NCBI GenBank assembly: GCA_002281575.1
Contig: NCGN01000008.1
Location: 124,001-188,000, forward strand
Source: Sphingobacteriia bacterium 28-36-52
Lineage (GTDB): Bacteria > Bacteroidota > Bacteroidia > Chitinophagales > Chitinophagaceae
Reading direction: 5' to 3'
DNA length: 64,000 nt
In this document: in pieces, positions 1-10,756 of the stretch
How the letters are laid out: each line of letters begins with the position of its first letter
How positions within the stretch are numbered: the stretch's first letter is position 1
Translations under genes and position numbers: made by a program
Notes under the pieces: model-generated
Databases searched by the model: none
Told to the model about the DNA's origin: nothing
Seen by the model: the letters and a program-made list of their open reading frames with translations, nothing else

Positions 1-38
1 AGCCATCGAATTGAGCTTTACTTAACCAAGCGGGACTG

Positions 39-3000
39 TTGTTGAAGTATTCCTACACCATTGTATTTTTTTGTTTGGCCATTTTGTGGTGTAACAATTC
101 TTTTGCCCAAACTAAAGACAGTTTGCGTTTTCCTATTCAAGACAGAAGGGGCGATGCAATAAGTGCACCCAACAAAAATCCATTCGATATTAAGGATACT
201 GGATTAGTAAAAAGAAAGACGGAATACGATCCTAAAACCAAGTCTTATTTTGTTAGTGAAAAAATTGGCAATATTTGGTACCGCAAACCGGCTGCTATTT
301 CTTTTGAAGACTTTTGGAAATTGGAAGCAAAGAAATCGGAGAACGATTATTTTAAAAAAAGAGCCAATGCCCTTTCTCTGTTAAATCAAAAAAGTAAGCG
401 GCCTCCCTTACAAACTTATCCTAAATTATTCGACCGCATATTTGGATTAACTGGCCAAAACCTGAAAGTAGATATTCGTCCTTCTGGTGAAGTAAATGTA
501 ATGGCTGGATATCAAGGACAAAATATCAAGAATCCTACTTTGCCTGAACGTGCTAGAAAAAATGGTGGCTTCGATTTTGATATGAATGCCAACCTGAATT
601 TGAATGCCAATATTGGCGACAAACTCAAATTCCCCATCAACTATAATACCCTTACCAATTTAGGTTTCGACAACCAATTGAAATTAGATTACAAGGGTAT
701 GGATGATGAAATTATTAAGAGTATTGAAGCAGGTAATATTTCTTTTCAATCGAAGGGTACCTTAATTCCTAGTGCACAAAACTTATTTGGTGTTAAAGCG
801 CAATTGCAATTTGGAAAATTATTTGTGACAGGTGCTTTGGCCAACCAACGTTCATCTAGGCAGAGTTTAAATTTACAAGGAGGTGCTGCTACTCAGTCTT
901 TTCAAAAGAAATTAGATGAATATGAAGAGAACAGACACTTTTTATTAGGAAAATATTTTAAAGACAATTTCAATAAAACCATGCGCAATTTGCCTGTTGT
1001 GAATTCTCAGGTGCAAATTCAACGTATGGAAGTTTGGGTAACCAATAGAACTGGGGCAACTACCGATGCAAGAGATATTGTGGGTTTGATGGATTTAGGC
1101 GAACCTGCTCCATTTAATACTTCTATTCTATCTTTAACCAGTAATCCTTTACCTGCCAATGGATCCAATAATTTGTATGCTTCTTTAGCAGGTGATCCCA
1201 ATGCAAGAAATCCTGCGTTCATCAATAGTTTATTATTGACCAAGGGCTTAAGACCAGTAGATGATTTTGAAAAAACATTTGCTCGAAAATTATCTACCAA
1301 CGAATATTATTTTAATGCACAAGCGGGTTTCCTTTCTATTAATACCCAGTTACAAGCAGATGAAGTGTTAGCAGTTGCTTATCAATATACCTACAATGGT
1401 AGGGTGTTTCAAGTGGGTGAGTTTTCTCAGGATATTTCTTTAGATTCAAATAAGGGGGTTCAAAAAGTATTGTTCTTAAAATTATTAAAAGCCACTTCAC
1501 AAAGAACCAACCTGCCTATCTGGAGTTGGATGATGAAGAATGTTTATTCGCTTGATTTATTTGGCGGGATTGAAAGAACCGATTTTAAATTAAATGTATT
1601 ATACGAAGAGCCCAGTGGTGGGTTAAAAAGATTCTTGCCTGAAACGGCTCCTGCTGTAGACGGTCAACCACTTTTGCGTATTTTAAATTTAGACAGACTC
1701 AATAACCGAAACGATCCACAGCCAGATGGCGTATTTGATTATATAGAAGGCTTTACCATTTTGCCCCAAATGGGTAGGGTGGTGTTTCCGGTATTAGAGC
1801 CTTTTGGTAGAGACTTAGACACACTTGCATTTACGGGCTTGCCTCAGGCTACCAAGGATAAATATGTGTACTATCAATTGTATGATTCTATTAAAGCCAT
1901 TGCACAAACATTTGCCAATGTGAATCGATTTGTAATGCAAGGTCAAGTGAAAGGATCGGGTGGTAGTTCTGAAATTTATTTGAACACATTTAATATTCCA
2001 CAAGGTTCGGTATCGGTTACTGCAGGCGGACAAGTATTAAGAGAAGGCGCAGACTTTATTGTGGATTACAATTTGGGTACAGTTAAAATTTTAAACCAAG
2101 GTATTTTAAGTGCGAACATTCCAGTTAAAGTAAACTTTGAAAACAATATTGGATTTGGTATGCAGCAAAGAGGATTTGCTGGATTACGGGTAGATTATTT
2201 GGCAAGTAAAAAATTATCGGTTGGGGCTTCTATGGTAAGATTAGGCGAACGCCCTTTCTTTACTAAAATGGGTTATGGTGATGACCCTATTAGAAATACC
2301 ATGTATGGGGTAGATTTTAGTTATAGATCAGAATTGCCTGGATTAACAAGATTATTAGATAAGCTTCCTTTTTATACCACTAAAGCCAAATCTTCTATAA
2401 ACGCGTATGGAGAAGCAGCGGTATTAAAGCCCGGCCATCCACCACAAATAGGAAGAGGAGACCAAGGGTTAATTTTCATTGATGATTTTGAAGGAACTCG
2501 AGCTTCCATTGATTTGCGTTTTCCTTTTGTGTCTTGGGCTTTGGCTTCTACACCGCAAGGGAATCCTCGTTTTCCTGAATCTACTTTAACCGATTCAATC
2601 AATTATAATTTTAACCGAGCAAAAATGGCTTGGTACAATATTGAACCCAATTTACAAGACAAGAATAGCCCGAATAATCCTTTGCGCAGAAATTTGGCCG
2701 AGCTAAGTGACCCTCGTGTTCGTCAAGTATTTACCAACGAATTGTTTCCTCAGCGTACTACCAATATTACCGACGTTCAAGCTGCTACTTTTGATTTGGC
2801 ATTTTATCCAACTGAAAAAGGTCCATATAATTTTGAAACCCGACCTGGACAAATTAATGCCAATGGTCGTTTGAGTAATCCAACCACTCGCTGGGGTGGT
2901 ATTATGAGAGCGATTGATCAAACAGATTTTGAAACAAACAATATTGAGTTTGTAGAATTCTGGATGCAAAATCCTTTTATCACCAATCCTGCAAGCAGGG

Positions 3001-6000
3001 GAGGAAAATTATTTTTAAACTTTGGTAATATTAGTGAAGACATTTTAAAAGATGGACGTCGCTTTTATGAAAATGGAATGAATACGCCTACGGTTCCTGC
3101 TTCGGTTGATAGCAGTAATACTTGGGGTAAAACACCAGTGAATCCTATTCAAATTACACAAGCATTCAGCAACGACCCTAATGATCGTATTTTTCAAGAT
3201 GTGGGTTTTGATGGAATTGATGATATAGCAGAGCGAAGGAAGAAAGCATACATATTGCAAGAACTTGCCAACAATTTTGGACCTGCCTCTGCAGTTTATC
3301 AGCGTGCATTTCAAGATCCTTCTAACGATAACTATCAGTGGTACAGAGACCCTTCATTTGATGCCATTGGAACGGGTATTTTAGGCCGCTATAAAAACTT
3401 TAATAATCCGCAGGGCAATTCACCTGTTGCTACTTCAGACGGAATATTTACTTCAGCAGCAACTTTGTTTCCTGATAATGAAGATTTGAATAGAGACAAT
3501 ACCTTAAACGAATCTGAATCTTATTATGAATATGAAGTACCCTTGGCTCCAGGAATGGATGTGGGCAGAACGCCGTATATTACCGATAAGAAAAGAGTTA
3601 CGGTTAACTCTGCTGATGGAGTAACCAGAACAGAAGATTGGTTTTTATTCAGGGTCCCCATTAAGGGCTATACCAGAAAAATTGGAAATATTCCCGACTT
3701 TAAATCAATTCGTTTTGTACGTTTATTCATGACCGATTTTGAAGACTCGGTTGTGGTTAGATTGGCTCGACTAGATTTAGTGAGAAACCAGTGGCGCCAG
3801 TTTATTTATAATTTAGATACTACAGGTTCTTATACTCCAATCAATACTACAACTGGAACTTCATTTAATACGCTTGCAGTAAACTTAGAAGAGAACAGCA
3901 GTAGAACACCTGTGAATTATTTAATGCCTCCGAATGTAGAACGTGTTCAACTACTGAGCAATAACGGTGTAAACCTTCAGCAGAATGAACAAGCTATTTC
4001 TATGCGGGTAAATAATTTACAAGCGGGTGATGCAAGGGGAATATTTAAAACATTGAATTTGGATATTAGAAGGTATACCAAATTGTCTATGTATTTACAC
4101 GCAGAATCTATTACTGGGCAACGACCAGTAGTAGACAACGAAATAAGAGCAGTTATTAGAATTGGGCAAGACTTTTTAAACAACTACTATGAAATTAAAG
4201 TTCCCCTTAAAATAACTGCACCCGGCATTTATCCTCGTGGGCAAGAAGCGAGGGTTTGGCCAGAAGAAAATAATATTGATTTCTTGCTGAGAGACTTAAT
4301 TGATTTAAAATTAGAGCGAAATAATTCGGGTGCTTCGTTAAGCAATATTTATAGAAAAATCATTGGCAATAAAACCATGTCTATCATGGGTAATCCTAAT
4401 TTAGGAGAAGTGCGCGGATTTTTAGTTGCTGTAGAAAATCCTGCTAAACCCAATGGGGTAGCCATAAGTGCTGAAGTATGGGCGAATGAATTAAGGTTGT
4501 CTGGTTTAGATGAGAAAGGAGGCTATGCTGCACTTGGTAGAGTGGATTTGGTATTGGCCGATTTAGGAACCTTATCTGTTTCTGCAAATACCTATACACA
4601 AGGATTTGGTACCATTGAACAAAGAGTGAATGAAAGAGCCAGAGATAATTTAATGCAGTTTGATATTGCAGCTAATATTGATGCAGGTAAATTGGTCCCT
4701 AAAAAAGCCAGATTGTCTGTGCCTATTTATGCAAGTATTAATCGTTCAACTTTAACTCCTGAATTTGATCCATACGATATGGACGTGAATTACAGAGATA
4801 AGTTAAATGCGGCTGCCCCAGATAAACGGGACTCTATCAAAAGAGCGGCGGCCGACATAACCACCATCAAAACATTAAACTTTACCAATGTTCGAGTGCT
4901 GCAAGGGCAGGGGAGAGCGGGCTTATTAAGCTTGAGTAATTTTGATTTTAGTTATTCCTTTACCCAAACAGAACATACCAGTCCGGTTATTGCACAAAAC
5001 AAAGTAACCAGACATAGAGGTGGTTTGGGATACACTTATATTGGACAAAATAATTTTATTGAGCCATTTAAAAAAATGATAAAAGGCAAGAGCCCTTGGT
5101 TGGCATTTGTGAGAGATGCTAATTTTAATTTGAAGCCTTCTTTCTTAAGTTTCCGTGCAGATATCAATAGACAATTTGGAGAGTTTATTCCTCGTATTGT
5201 TAATACAGTAAATAGCAAAGTAGATAGAGTAGATACTACTTACGATAAGTATTTTACGTTTGATCGTTTTTATAATTTACGGTGGGATTTAACCCGCTCT
5301 GTTAACGTAGATTTTAACGCAACCAACAACGCTAGAATTGACGAGCCTTTTGGAAGAATTGATACCAAACTTAAAAAAGATTCTGTGAGAACAAATTTCT
5401 TTAAAGGTGGTAGAAATACCTTGTATCAGCAGAAGGCCATTATGAATTACAATATTCCATTGAATAAGTTTCCTTTCTCAGATTGGATTACCGCCCGGTA
5501 CAGTTATGGAACTTCATATAGTTGGATAGGGGCAAGTAGAATAGCTGTTAACTTAGGAAATACCATTGAAAATTCGCAAGAGAACAATTTGAATGCGCAG
5601 TTCAATTTTGGCAATCTATATGCCAAATCTAGGTGGATGCGTGCCTTGGATAATATTCCACCACCGCGTTCTAAGAATGATCCAAAGAATGGCAAAAGTG
5701 CACTACCTGCAGTGAATCCATTGGGGTCAGTATTTCCTACTAAAGCAGAAGTGATAGCTGGATTAATTGGTCAAAAAAGAACCGATGCCTTAAAGCGTTG
5801 GAGACAACAAAGAAGGGATATCAAAAATGCAGAAAAAATGTTGCGACAAGCAACTACGCCAGAGCTTGGAGGGCTTGAAAGATCGGCGGGTAAGTTCATA
5901 ACCATGTTTAAAAATATTTCTATTAATTATGGCGAAAACTTTAGAAGCAGGTTGCCGGGATATATGGATAGTACTCATTTTATTGGTCAGAATTTTCAAA

Positions 6001-7301
6001 CCATGGCACCTGGTTTAGATTATGTGTTTGGTAAACAACCCGATGCCAATTGGATCAACAATAAGATTTCAAAAGGCTTGTTAACCAAAGACAGCACATT
6101 CAATTTCTTATACAGACAAAGTTTTGAACAACGGATGAGTATTACCGCACAAATAGAACCCATACGCGAGTTATTGATTGATATTAATTTAGATAAATCA
6201 TTTACCAAAGACTATACCGCACTAATTAAAGACACTACAGGTTCGGGCAATAATTTTGGGCAATTGAATCCATTGTTTAATGGCGGTTTCAGTGTTTCTT
6301 ATATTGCCTTCAATACCTTATTTGGTAGCAGTAATCCCAATGAATTGTCTGCTACATTCAAGGAGTTTGAAGCCAATCGTTTGGTGGTATCTAGAAGAGT
6401 AGCTGCATTAAATCCTTATTGGCAGCAATTGCCTGCGAACCAACAATTTACTTCTGATGGGTATGCCACCGGATATGGCAGGTATGCACAAGATGTATTA
6501 ATACCTTCTTTCTTGGCTGCTTATACTGGGAAAGATCCTAACACCATTGCTTTATTAAGAGAAGGTGCAAGTAAAATAAGCGCGAATCCATTTAGTGGAA
6601 TTATTCCTAAGCCCAATTGGAAATTAACTTATACCGGCCTCACTAAAATACCAGCAATTGCTTCTATGTTTAGCAATTTTACCATTAGTCATGGCTACAA
6701 TGGTCAGTTGAGTATGAATAGTTTTAGCAGTGCACTACTGTACCAAGATCCATTCAGGTTAAGTGCGCCTGGATTTATTGATACTACTAGTGGAAACTTT
6801 ATTCCATTCTTCTTGGTTCCCAATATTAGCATGGCAGAACGCTTTGAACCATTATTAAAAATTGATTTTACTACCATTGGTCAATTCAATTTCAATTTAG
6901 AATTTAGAAAGAGCAGACAACTTAGCTTGAGTTTAATAGATTACCAATTAAGTGAAAGCAGAAGTACCGAATGGATTGTGGGATTGAATTGGAGAAAGAG
7001 AGGATTTAAATTGCCGTTTAATATTACAGGTAAAGGGTTACAAAACGACTTGAATTTAAAACTAGATGTTTCTGTAAGAGATGTATCTATCAGCAATAGC
7101 AGGTTAGATCAAACCAATGCCTACGGTACGGGTGGCCAAAAAGAAATCACTATTCAGCCTGCCATTGATTATGTAATCAATAGTAGGATTAATGTGAAAC
7201 TATTCTTTGATCAACGCAGGGTTACACCGTATATTTCTACATCAGCGCCTATTACAAATACAAGGGCTGGAGTGAATGTGCGGATTTCGTTGGCACAATA
7301 A
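39..7301 (+). CDS. sprA: SprA, outer-membrane translocon of the type IX secretion / gliding machinery
   Basis: This 2420-residue protein matches the SprA family in length and character. SprA forms the very large outer-membrane beta barrel through which type IX secretion substrates leave the cell, and it is needed for gliding in motile Bacteroidota. A signal peptide (hydrophobic core about residues 7-20, then SFAQ) is followed by the family N-terminal region with NPFDIKDTG and WYRKP. Long beta-rich, Asn/Arg-rich stretches continue to the end. The protein ends in an amphipathic strand of outer-membrane type. No ATG lies in frame before the signal peptide, so the start is TTG at 39 or 42, after a TGA at 12-14. 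The gene is close to the window edge, so upstream context is unknown. Confidence 0.93.
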   Translation: MLKYSYTIVFFCLAILWCNNSFAQTKDSLRFPIQDRRGDAISAPNKNPFDIKDTGLVKRKTEYDPKTKSYFVSEKIGNIWYRKPAAISFEDFWKLEAKKSENDYFKKRANALSLLNQKSKRPPLQTYPKLFDRIFGLTGQNLKVDIRPSGEVNVMAGYQGQNIKNPTLPERARKNGGFDFDMNANLNLNANIGDKLKFPINYNTLTNLGFDNQLKLDYKGMDDEIIKSIEAGNISFQSKGTLIPSAQNLFGVKAQLQFGKLFVTGALANQRSSRQSLNLQGGAATQSFQKKLDEYEENRHFLLGKYFKDNFNKTMRNLPVVNSQVQIQRMEVWVTNRTGATTDARDIVGLMDLGEPAPFNTSILSLTSNPLPANGSNNLYASLAGDPNARNPAFINSLLLTKGLRPVDDFEKTFARKLSTNEYYFNAQAGFLSINTQLQADEVLAVAYQYTYNGRVFQVGEFSQDISLDSNKGVQKVLFLKLLKATSQRTNLPIWSWMMKNVYSLDLFGGIERTDFKLNVLYEEPSGGLKRFLPETAPAVDGQPLLRILNLDRLNNRNDPQPDGVFDYIEGFTILPQMGRVVFPVLEPFGRDLDTLAFTGLPQATKDKYVYYQLYDSIKAIAQTFANVNRFVMQGQVKGSGGSSEIYLNTFNIPQGSVSVTAGGQVLREGADFIVDYNLGTVKILNQGILSANIPVKVNFENNIGFGMQQRGFAGLRVDYLASKKLSVGASMVRLGERPFFTKMGYGDDPIRNTMYGVDFSYRSELPGLTRLLDKLPFYTTKAKSSINAYGEAAVLKPGHPPQIGRGDQGLIFIDDFEGTRASIDLRFPFVSWALASTPQGNPRFPESTLTDSINYNFNRAKMAWYNIEPNLQDKNSPNNPLRRNLAELSDPRVRQVFTNELFPQRTTNITDVQAATFDLAFYPTEKGPYNFETRPGQINANGRLSNPTTRWGGIMRAIDQTDFETNNIEFVEFWMQNPFITNPASRGGKLFLNFGNISEDILKDGRRFYENGMNTPTVPASVDSSNTWGKTPVNPIQITQAFSNDPNDRIFQDVGFDGIDDIAERRKKAYILQELANNFGPASAVYQRAFQDPSNDNYQWYRDPSFDAIGTGILGRYKNFNNPQGNSPVATSDGIFTSAATLFPDNEDLNRDNTLNESESYYEYEVPLAPGMDVGRTPYITDKKRVTVNSADGVTRTEDWFLFRVPIKGYTRKIGNIPDFKSIRFVRLFMTDFEDSVVVRLARLDLVRNQWRQFIYNLDTTGSYTPINTTTGTSFNTLAVNLEENSSRTPVNYLMPPNVERVQLLSNNGVNLQQNEQAISMRVNNLQAGDARGIFKTLNLDIRRYTKLSMYLHAESITGQRPVVDNEIRAVIRIGQDFLNNYYEIKVPLKITAPGIYPRGQEARVWPEENNIDFLLRDLIDLKLERNNSGASLSNIYRKIIGNKTMSIMGNPNLGEVRGFLVAVENPAKPNGVAISAEVWANELRLSGLDEKGGYAALGRVDLVLADLGTLSVSANTYTQGFGTIEQRVNERARDNLMQFDIAANIDAGKLVPKKARLSVPIYASINRSTLTPEFDPYDMDVNYRDKLNAAAPDKRDSIKRAAADITTIKTLNFTNVRVLQGQGRAGLLSLSNFDFSYSFTQTEHTSPVIAQNKVTRHRGGLGYTYIGQNNFIEPFKKMIKGKSPWLAFVRDANFNLKPSFLSFRADINRQFGEFIPRIVNTVNSKVDRVDTTYDKYFTFDRFYNLRWDLTRSVNVDFNATNNARIDEPFGRIDTKLKKDSVRTNFFKGGRNTLYQQKAIMNYNIPLNKFPFSDWITARYSYGTSYSWIGASRIAVNLGNTIENSQENNLNAQFNFGNLYAKSRWMRALDNIPPPRSKNDPKNGKSALPAVNPLGSVFPTKAEVIAGLIGQKRTDALKRWRQQRRDIKNAEKMLRQATTPELGGLERSAGKFITMFKNISINYGENFRSRLPGYMDSTHFIGQNFQTMAPGLDYVFGKQPDANWINNKISKGLLTKDSTFNFLYRQSFEQRMSITAQIEPIRELLIDINLDKSFTKDYTALIKDTTGSGNNFGQLNPLFNGGFSVSYIAFNTLFGSSNPNELSATFKEFEANRLVVSRRVAALNPYWQQLPANQQFTSDGYATGYGRYAQDVLIPSFLAAYTGKDPNTIALLREGASKISANPFSGIIPKPNWKLTYTGLTKIPAIASMFSNFTISHGYNGQLSMNSFSSALLYQDPFRLSAPGFIDTTSGNFIPFFLVPNISMAERFEPLLKIDFTTIGQFNFNLEFRKSRQLSLSLIDYQLSESRSTEWIVGLNWRKRGFKLPFNITGKGLQNDLNLKLDVSVRDVSISNSRLDQTNAYGTGGQKEITIQPAIDYVINSRINVKLFFDQRRVTPYISTSAPITNTRAGVNVRISLAQ

Positions 7302-7315
7302 AATTAATTAGTTCA

Positions 7316-7362
7316 ATAAAAAAGGGTCAACAGTGATGAACTGCCGACCCTTTAACTTTTTA
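7316..7362. terminator. Bidirectional intrinsic terminator between sprA and the ABC exporter
   Basis: AAAGGGTC (7321-7328) pairs with GACCCTTT (7346-7353). There is an A-run on the left and a T-rich run on the right, so it can end both the plus-strand sprA transcript and the convergent minus-strand ABC transcript. Confidence 0.7.
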
Positions 7363-7378
7363 AGCCTATCTAAATGGG

Positions 7379-8716
7379 TTAGTTTTTTCGGAAAGCCCAC
7401 TTGCCTATTTCTTTCCAGCCAACCTTTTTACCATACATTAAAATACCCGTACGATATACTTTTCCACTTAACCAAGTAGTTAATAAGAAACTTCCAACTA
7501 AAGTGAGCATACTTGCAGCCAATTGCCAATAAGGTACGGTGCCTGGTACTCCATATGCAATTCTAGCCATCATTACCATGGGAGAACTAAATGGAATAAT
7601 ACTTGCCCAAGTAGCCATACTCGTGCTTGGATCTTCCACAGCACGACTCATAATAATGAAAGAGAAAATGATGGGCATTGTAATCGGTAACATTAAACTT
7701 TGAGCATCTTGTGGATCTTCGTTAACTACTGAACCAACAGCCGCAAATAAAGAAGCATAAAATAAGTATCCACCCAAGAAGTAAAAAATAAAGCAACTGA
7801 TAATTAATGGCCAGTTGGCAGTACTCATGGTGTTTTGAAACTTATAGAGTTTCTGCGCTGTTTCGCCTGCTTGTGCCATTGAAGCGCCAGGTCCCATTTG
7901 TGCATTGGCTTTTTGCAATTCAGCTACTTGCTGAAGCACATCTTGCGGAATAAAAAATTGTGAAGCAGCAATGATGCCAAAAATCAATATGATCCAAACA
8001 AAAAATTGGGTTAACCCCACTGCGCCAATACCAATGATTTTTCCCATCATTAATTGAAAAGGTTTTGCACTGCTGATCATCACTTCTGCAATACGATTGG
8101 TTTTTTCTTCCATCACCCCACGCATAACCATGGCGCCATAAATAAACATCGTGATATAGATGAGCATGCCTGATCCAAATCCAATTCCATAAGAGAGTGC
8201 AGCACTGCTTTCTTTTACAGAATCACCAGACTCTTCCAATGATTTCATTTCCGCAAACTGTGAAGATGATTTGATGGAATCTAGCTTTGCTCTATCTATA
8301 CCTGCCTGCTGCAACATTTGGTCTTCAATGGCATCATTAATTCTGTCTTCAATTTTAGATTCTAAGCTTAAGCCAATTCTTTTTTTAGATCGAATGATGT
8401 ATTCTGCTTTGGCTGTTCCCTCAAATTTTGGAATGATAATAATATCGGTATAGCCTTTCTTTGAATAGTTAGCAGTATCTACATCAGTAGGAAATTCAAA
8501 TTTGACATCACTTGCATCTCTTAAGTTTCCTTTAAAGAAACCATTCTGGTCTACTACCGCAATTTTATGCATTTCTTTATCTGTTGCGGCAAGGAATGCA
8601 GCTCCTGCTATAAAGCCCACCATAATTAAGGGGGTGAGAATGGTAGTCAGTAGAAAGCGCTTGTTCATTACTCTACTGAGGTATTCGCGCTGTATAATAA
8701 TCAATATCTTGTTCAT
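7379..8716 (-). CDS. ABC-2 type exporter permease
   Basis: This is the 445-residue membrane subunit of an ABC-2 exporter of the NatB/YhaP kind. It begins with a cytoplasmic stretch and one membrane helix (about residues 20-45, rich in I, L, A). An extracytoplasmic domain (about 50-170) follows, then about five helices in the C-terminal half. EEKTNRIAEVMISSAKPFQLMMGK between the first and later helices is the typical coupling region. It starts 4 nt after the ATPase gene, so the two are co-transcribed. The substrate (Na+, peptide, lipid or drug) cannot be read from sequence. Confidence 0.85.
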   Translation of the reverse strand: MNKILIIIQREYLSRVMNKRFLLTTILTPLIMVGFIAGAAFLAATDKEMHKIAVVDQNGFFKGNLRDASDVKFEFPTDVDTANYSKKGYTDIIIIPKFEGTAKAEYIIRSKKRIGLSLESKIEDRINDAIEDQMLQQAGIDRAKLDSIKSSSQFAEMKSLEESGDSVKESSAALSYGIGFGSGMLIYITMFIYGAMVMRGVMEEKTNRIAEVMISSAKPFQLMMGKIIGIGAVGLTQFFVWIILIFGIIAASQFFIPQDVLQQVAELQKANAQMGPGASMAQAGETAQKLYKFQNTMSTANWPLIISCFIFYFLGGYLFYASLFAAVGSVVNEDPQDAQSLMLPITMPIIFSFIIMSRAVEDPSTSMATWASIIPFSSPMVMMARIAYGVPGTVPYWQLAASMLTLVGSFLLTTWLSGKVYRTGILMYGKKVGWKEIGKWAFRKN

Positions 8717-8720
8717 ATAA

Positions 8721-9659
8721 TTAGTTGTCTATTTTTTGAAATGCTCTTGCAGTTGCGTGTGTGCCTTCTACCTGGCTAATGAAAATTTCATTGAGGGTAG
8801 GAAGAATTTCATGAAAAGATTCAATGGTGCATTGGTTGTTTAAGAAATGGGTTAAAATATCATTGCTTTTATATCCCTCATTAATTTGCAATACCAATTC
8901 ATTGTTGTTTACATTCACAATGTTGAAAGCTGGTGCGCTTAATGTTCCTGGCAATTCATTTAATTTAATACTGAACTTATTTTCTTTGAACTGCTGCTTT
9001 ATATTATGGACTGTTCCATCTAAAATTTTCTTGCCCAAGTTTACCAAAACAATATGGTCGCAAATTTCTTCTACCTGCTCCATTCTATGTGTACTGAATA
9101 TAACGGTACTGCCTCTTTTAGCCAAGCCGTATATTTCTTCTTTAATTAGGTTGGCATTGAGTGGATCTAAGCCACTGAATGGTTCGTCTAGAATAATGAG
9201 TTTGGGTTCGTGTAATACCGTTGTTACAAATTGTAATTTCTGGCTCATTCCTTTACTAAGGTCTTCAACTTTTTTATTCCACCAGGTTTCCATTTCCAAT
9301 TTCTTAAACCAAAACTTGATTTTTTGCATTGCTTCTGCTTTGCTCAAACCCTTTAGCTGTGCTAAGTACATGGCTTGCTCACCAATTTTCATTTTCTTGT
9401 ACAAGCCCCTTTCTTCTGGCATATAGCCAATCTTGATAATGTCGTTTAATGGATCAAAGGTTTGTCCATCAAATTGAATATGACCACTGTCTGGATAAAA
9501 TATCCCTGTTATCATTCTCAATAAGGTGGTTTTACCTGCACCATTTGGCCCCAGTAATCCAAAAATACTTCCTTGCTCAATGGAGAAACTAATATCGTCT
9601 ACCGCTTTTTGGGTGGCGTAATGTTTTCTCAAATTGGTTAATTCTAAAATTGCACTCAT
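8721..9659 (-). CDS. ABC transporter ATP-binding protein
   Basis: This 312-residue ATPase powers the permease encoded just downstream. Walker A GPNGAGKT is at residues 37-44. The ABC signature appears as LSKGMSQK and Walker B with the D-loop as LIILDEPFSGLD. The switch histidine is in STHRMEQ. The C-terminal about 90 residues form the extension found in NatA/YhaQ-type exporter ATPases. The gene is first in a two-gene minus-strand operon. Confidence 0.9.
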   Translation of the reverse strand: MSAILELTNLRKHYATQKAVDDISFSIEQGSIFGLLGPNGAGKTTLLRMITGIFYPDSGHIQFDGQTFDPLNDIIKIGYMPEERGLYKKMKIGEQAMYLAQLKGLSKAEAMQKIKFWFKKLEMETWWNKKVEDLSKGMSQKLQFVTTVLHEPKLIILDEPFSGLDPLNANLIKEEIYGLAKRGSTVIFSTHRMEQVEEICDHIVLVNLGKKILDGTVHNIKQQFKENKFSIKLNELPGTLSAPAFNIVNVNNNELVLQINEGYKSNDILTHFLNNQCTIESFHEILPTLNEIFISQVEGTHATARAFQKIDN

Positions 9660-9740
9660 ATGCTTATTTATATATGAACTAAATGTAATGATTAGTGTTG
9701 CCTTTCAACAAAATATTACAAGAACGGGCTTGTTTTTGAG

Positions 9741-9748
9741 TAATTTTG
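9741..9748 (+). promoter_or_regulatory. Candidate Bacteroidota -7 element for the S1/P1 nuclease gene
   Basis: TAATTTTG matches the TAnnTTTG consensus. It lies 25 nt before the ATG at 9773 and overlaps the alternative upstream ATG at 9746, which argues for the 9773 start. No good TTG -33 element is present at the usual distance. Confidence 0.4.
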
Positions 9749-9772
9749 CATAAAATATTTAAAGCAAGCGAA

Positions 9773-10756
9773 ATGAAGGGTTTATTAAGGGGGGGGAGAC
9801 TACTTTTATTGGGAACATTACTTGTTGCATTATCTAGTTGGGGTTTTTTGGTACATAGAACCATACACCAATTAGCCGTTTATCAACTTCCAGCTGAAAT
9901 GGCTGGCTTTTTTCACAGCAATATGGCTAAACTGGTGTACGATGCGCCAAGAGCAGATACCAGAAGAAATACCGATAGCACCGAAGCGCCTAAGCATTTT
10001 ATTGATCTAGAACCATTCAATGAAAAGCCTGCTTATGATTTGCCCCATGATTTTAATAAAGCAATAGCAAAATATAGTATGGATACCCTAACTAAATATG
10101 GGTATGTTCCTTATCAAATTATTGTGCTGAAAAACCAATTGACCAATGCATTCAAAATGCAAAACAAAGATTCTATTTTGTTTTATGCCGCAGACCTTGG
10201 TCATTATATAGGTGATGCAAATGTTCCTTTGCATACTACCATTAATTACGATGGGCAGTTAAGCAATCAACAAGGGTTACATAGTTTATGGGAATCTATG
10301 ATTCCTGAATTGGAAATAGATCAATACAATTTATACAGTGGACATAAAGTTCGTTATTTAAGAAATCCTATAAAAGATGTTTTCCGCGCCCTCAAAAGAG
10401 CCCATGGATTGGTACCTACTATGTTATCAAAAGAAGTGGAAACCAGTTTGGCATTTACCGATTCTACTAAGTATCGCTATCAAATGCGAAACGGAAAAAA
10501 ATCTAGGTCTTATACCAGTGCTTTTGCAAAAGCGTATTCCGAAAAACTACAACCTACTATTAATCAGCAGCTGCTTCATTCTGCAGATATGATTGCCGAT
10601 TTTTGGTACACAGCATGGGTAGATGCAGGCAAGCCTGATTTAAGTGGCATCACTAATTGGACTCCTGAAAAGAAAGAACAATTTGCAGCAGAGCAAGCAG
10701 CGTATCAATTGAATTCTTTAATAAAGGAAAACTTATTAGAGGCAAAGAAAAAATAA
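9773..10756 (+). CDS. S1/P1-type nuclease / zinc-dependent phospholipase C superfamily protein
   Basis: This is an exported zinc hydrolase. A signal peptide ends near ALSSW, and Trp-Gly follows; in this superfamily the mature N-terminal Trp and nearby His bind the zinc cluster. Further ligand motifs are VHRTIHQ, KHFIDLE, HYIGDANVPLH (HxxxD and H) and GLHSLWE (HxxxE), in the family's order. The likely substrate is single-stranded nucleic acid, but phospholipid is possible because the fold is shared. The start at 9773 was chosen over 9746 because a promoter-like element overlaps 9746. Its 3' end overlaps the convergent FAD gene by 21 nt. Confidence 0.75.
   Translation: MKGLLRGGRLLLLGTLLVALSSWGFLVHRTIHQLAVYQLPAEMAGFFHSNMAKLVYDAPRADTRRNTDSTEAPKHFIDLEPFNEKPAYDLPHDFNKAIAKYSMDTLTKYGYVPYQIIVLKNQLTNAFKMQNKDSILFYAADLGHYIGDANVPLHTTINYDGQLSNQQGLHSLWESMIPELEIDQYNLYSGHKVRYLRNPIKDVFRALKRAHGLVPTMLSKEVETSLAFTDSTKYRYQMRNGKKSRSYTSAFAKAYSEKLQPTINQQLLHSADMIADFWYTAWVDAGKPDLSGITNWTPEKKEQFAAEQAAYQLNSLIKENLLEAKKK

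Noticed and set aside
8824..9426. 200-codon plus-strand ORF
   Set aside because: Lies wholly antisense to the ABC ATPase gene, whose motifs are unmistakable.
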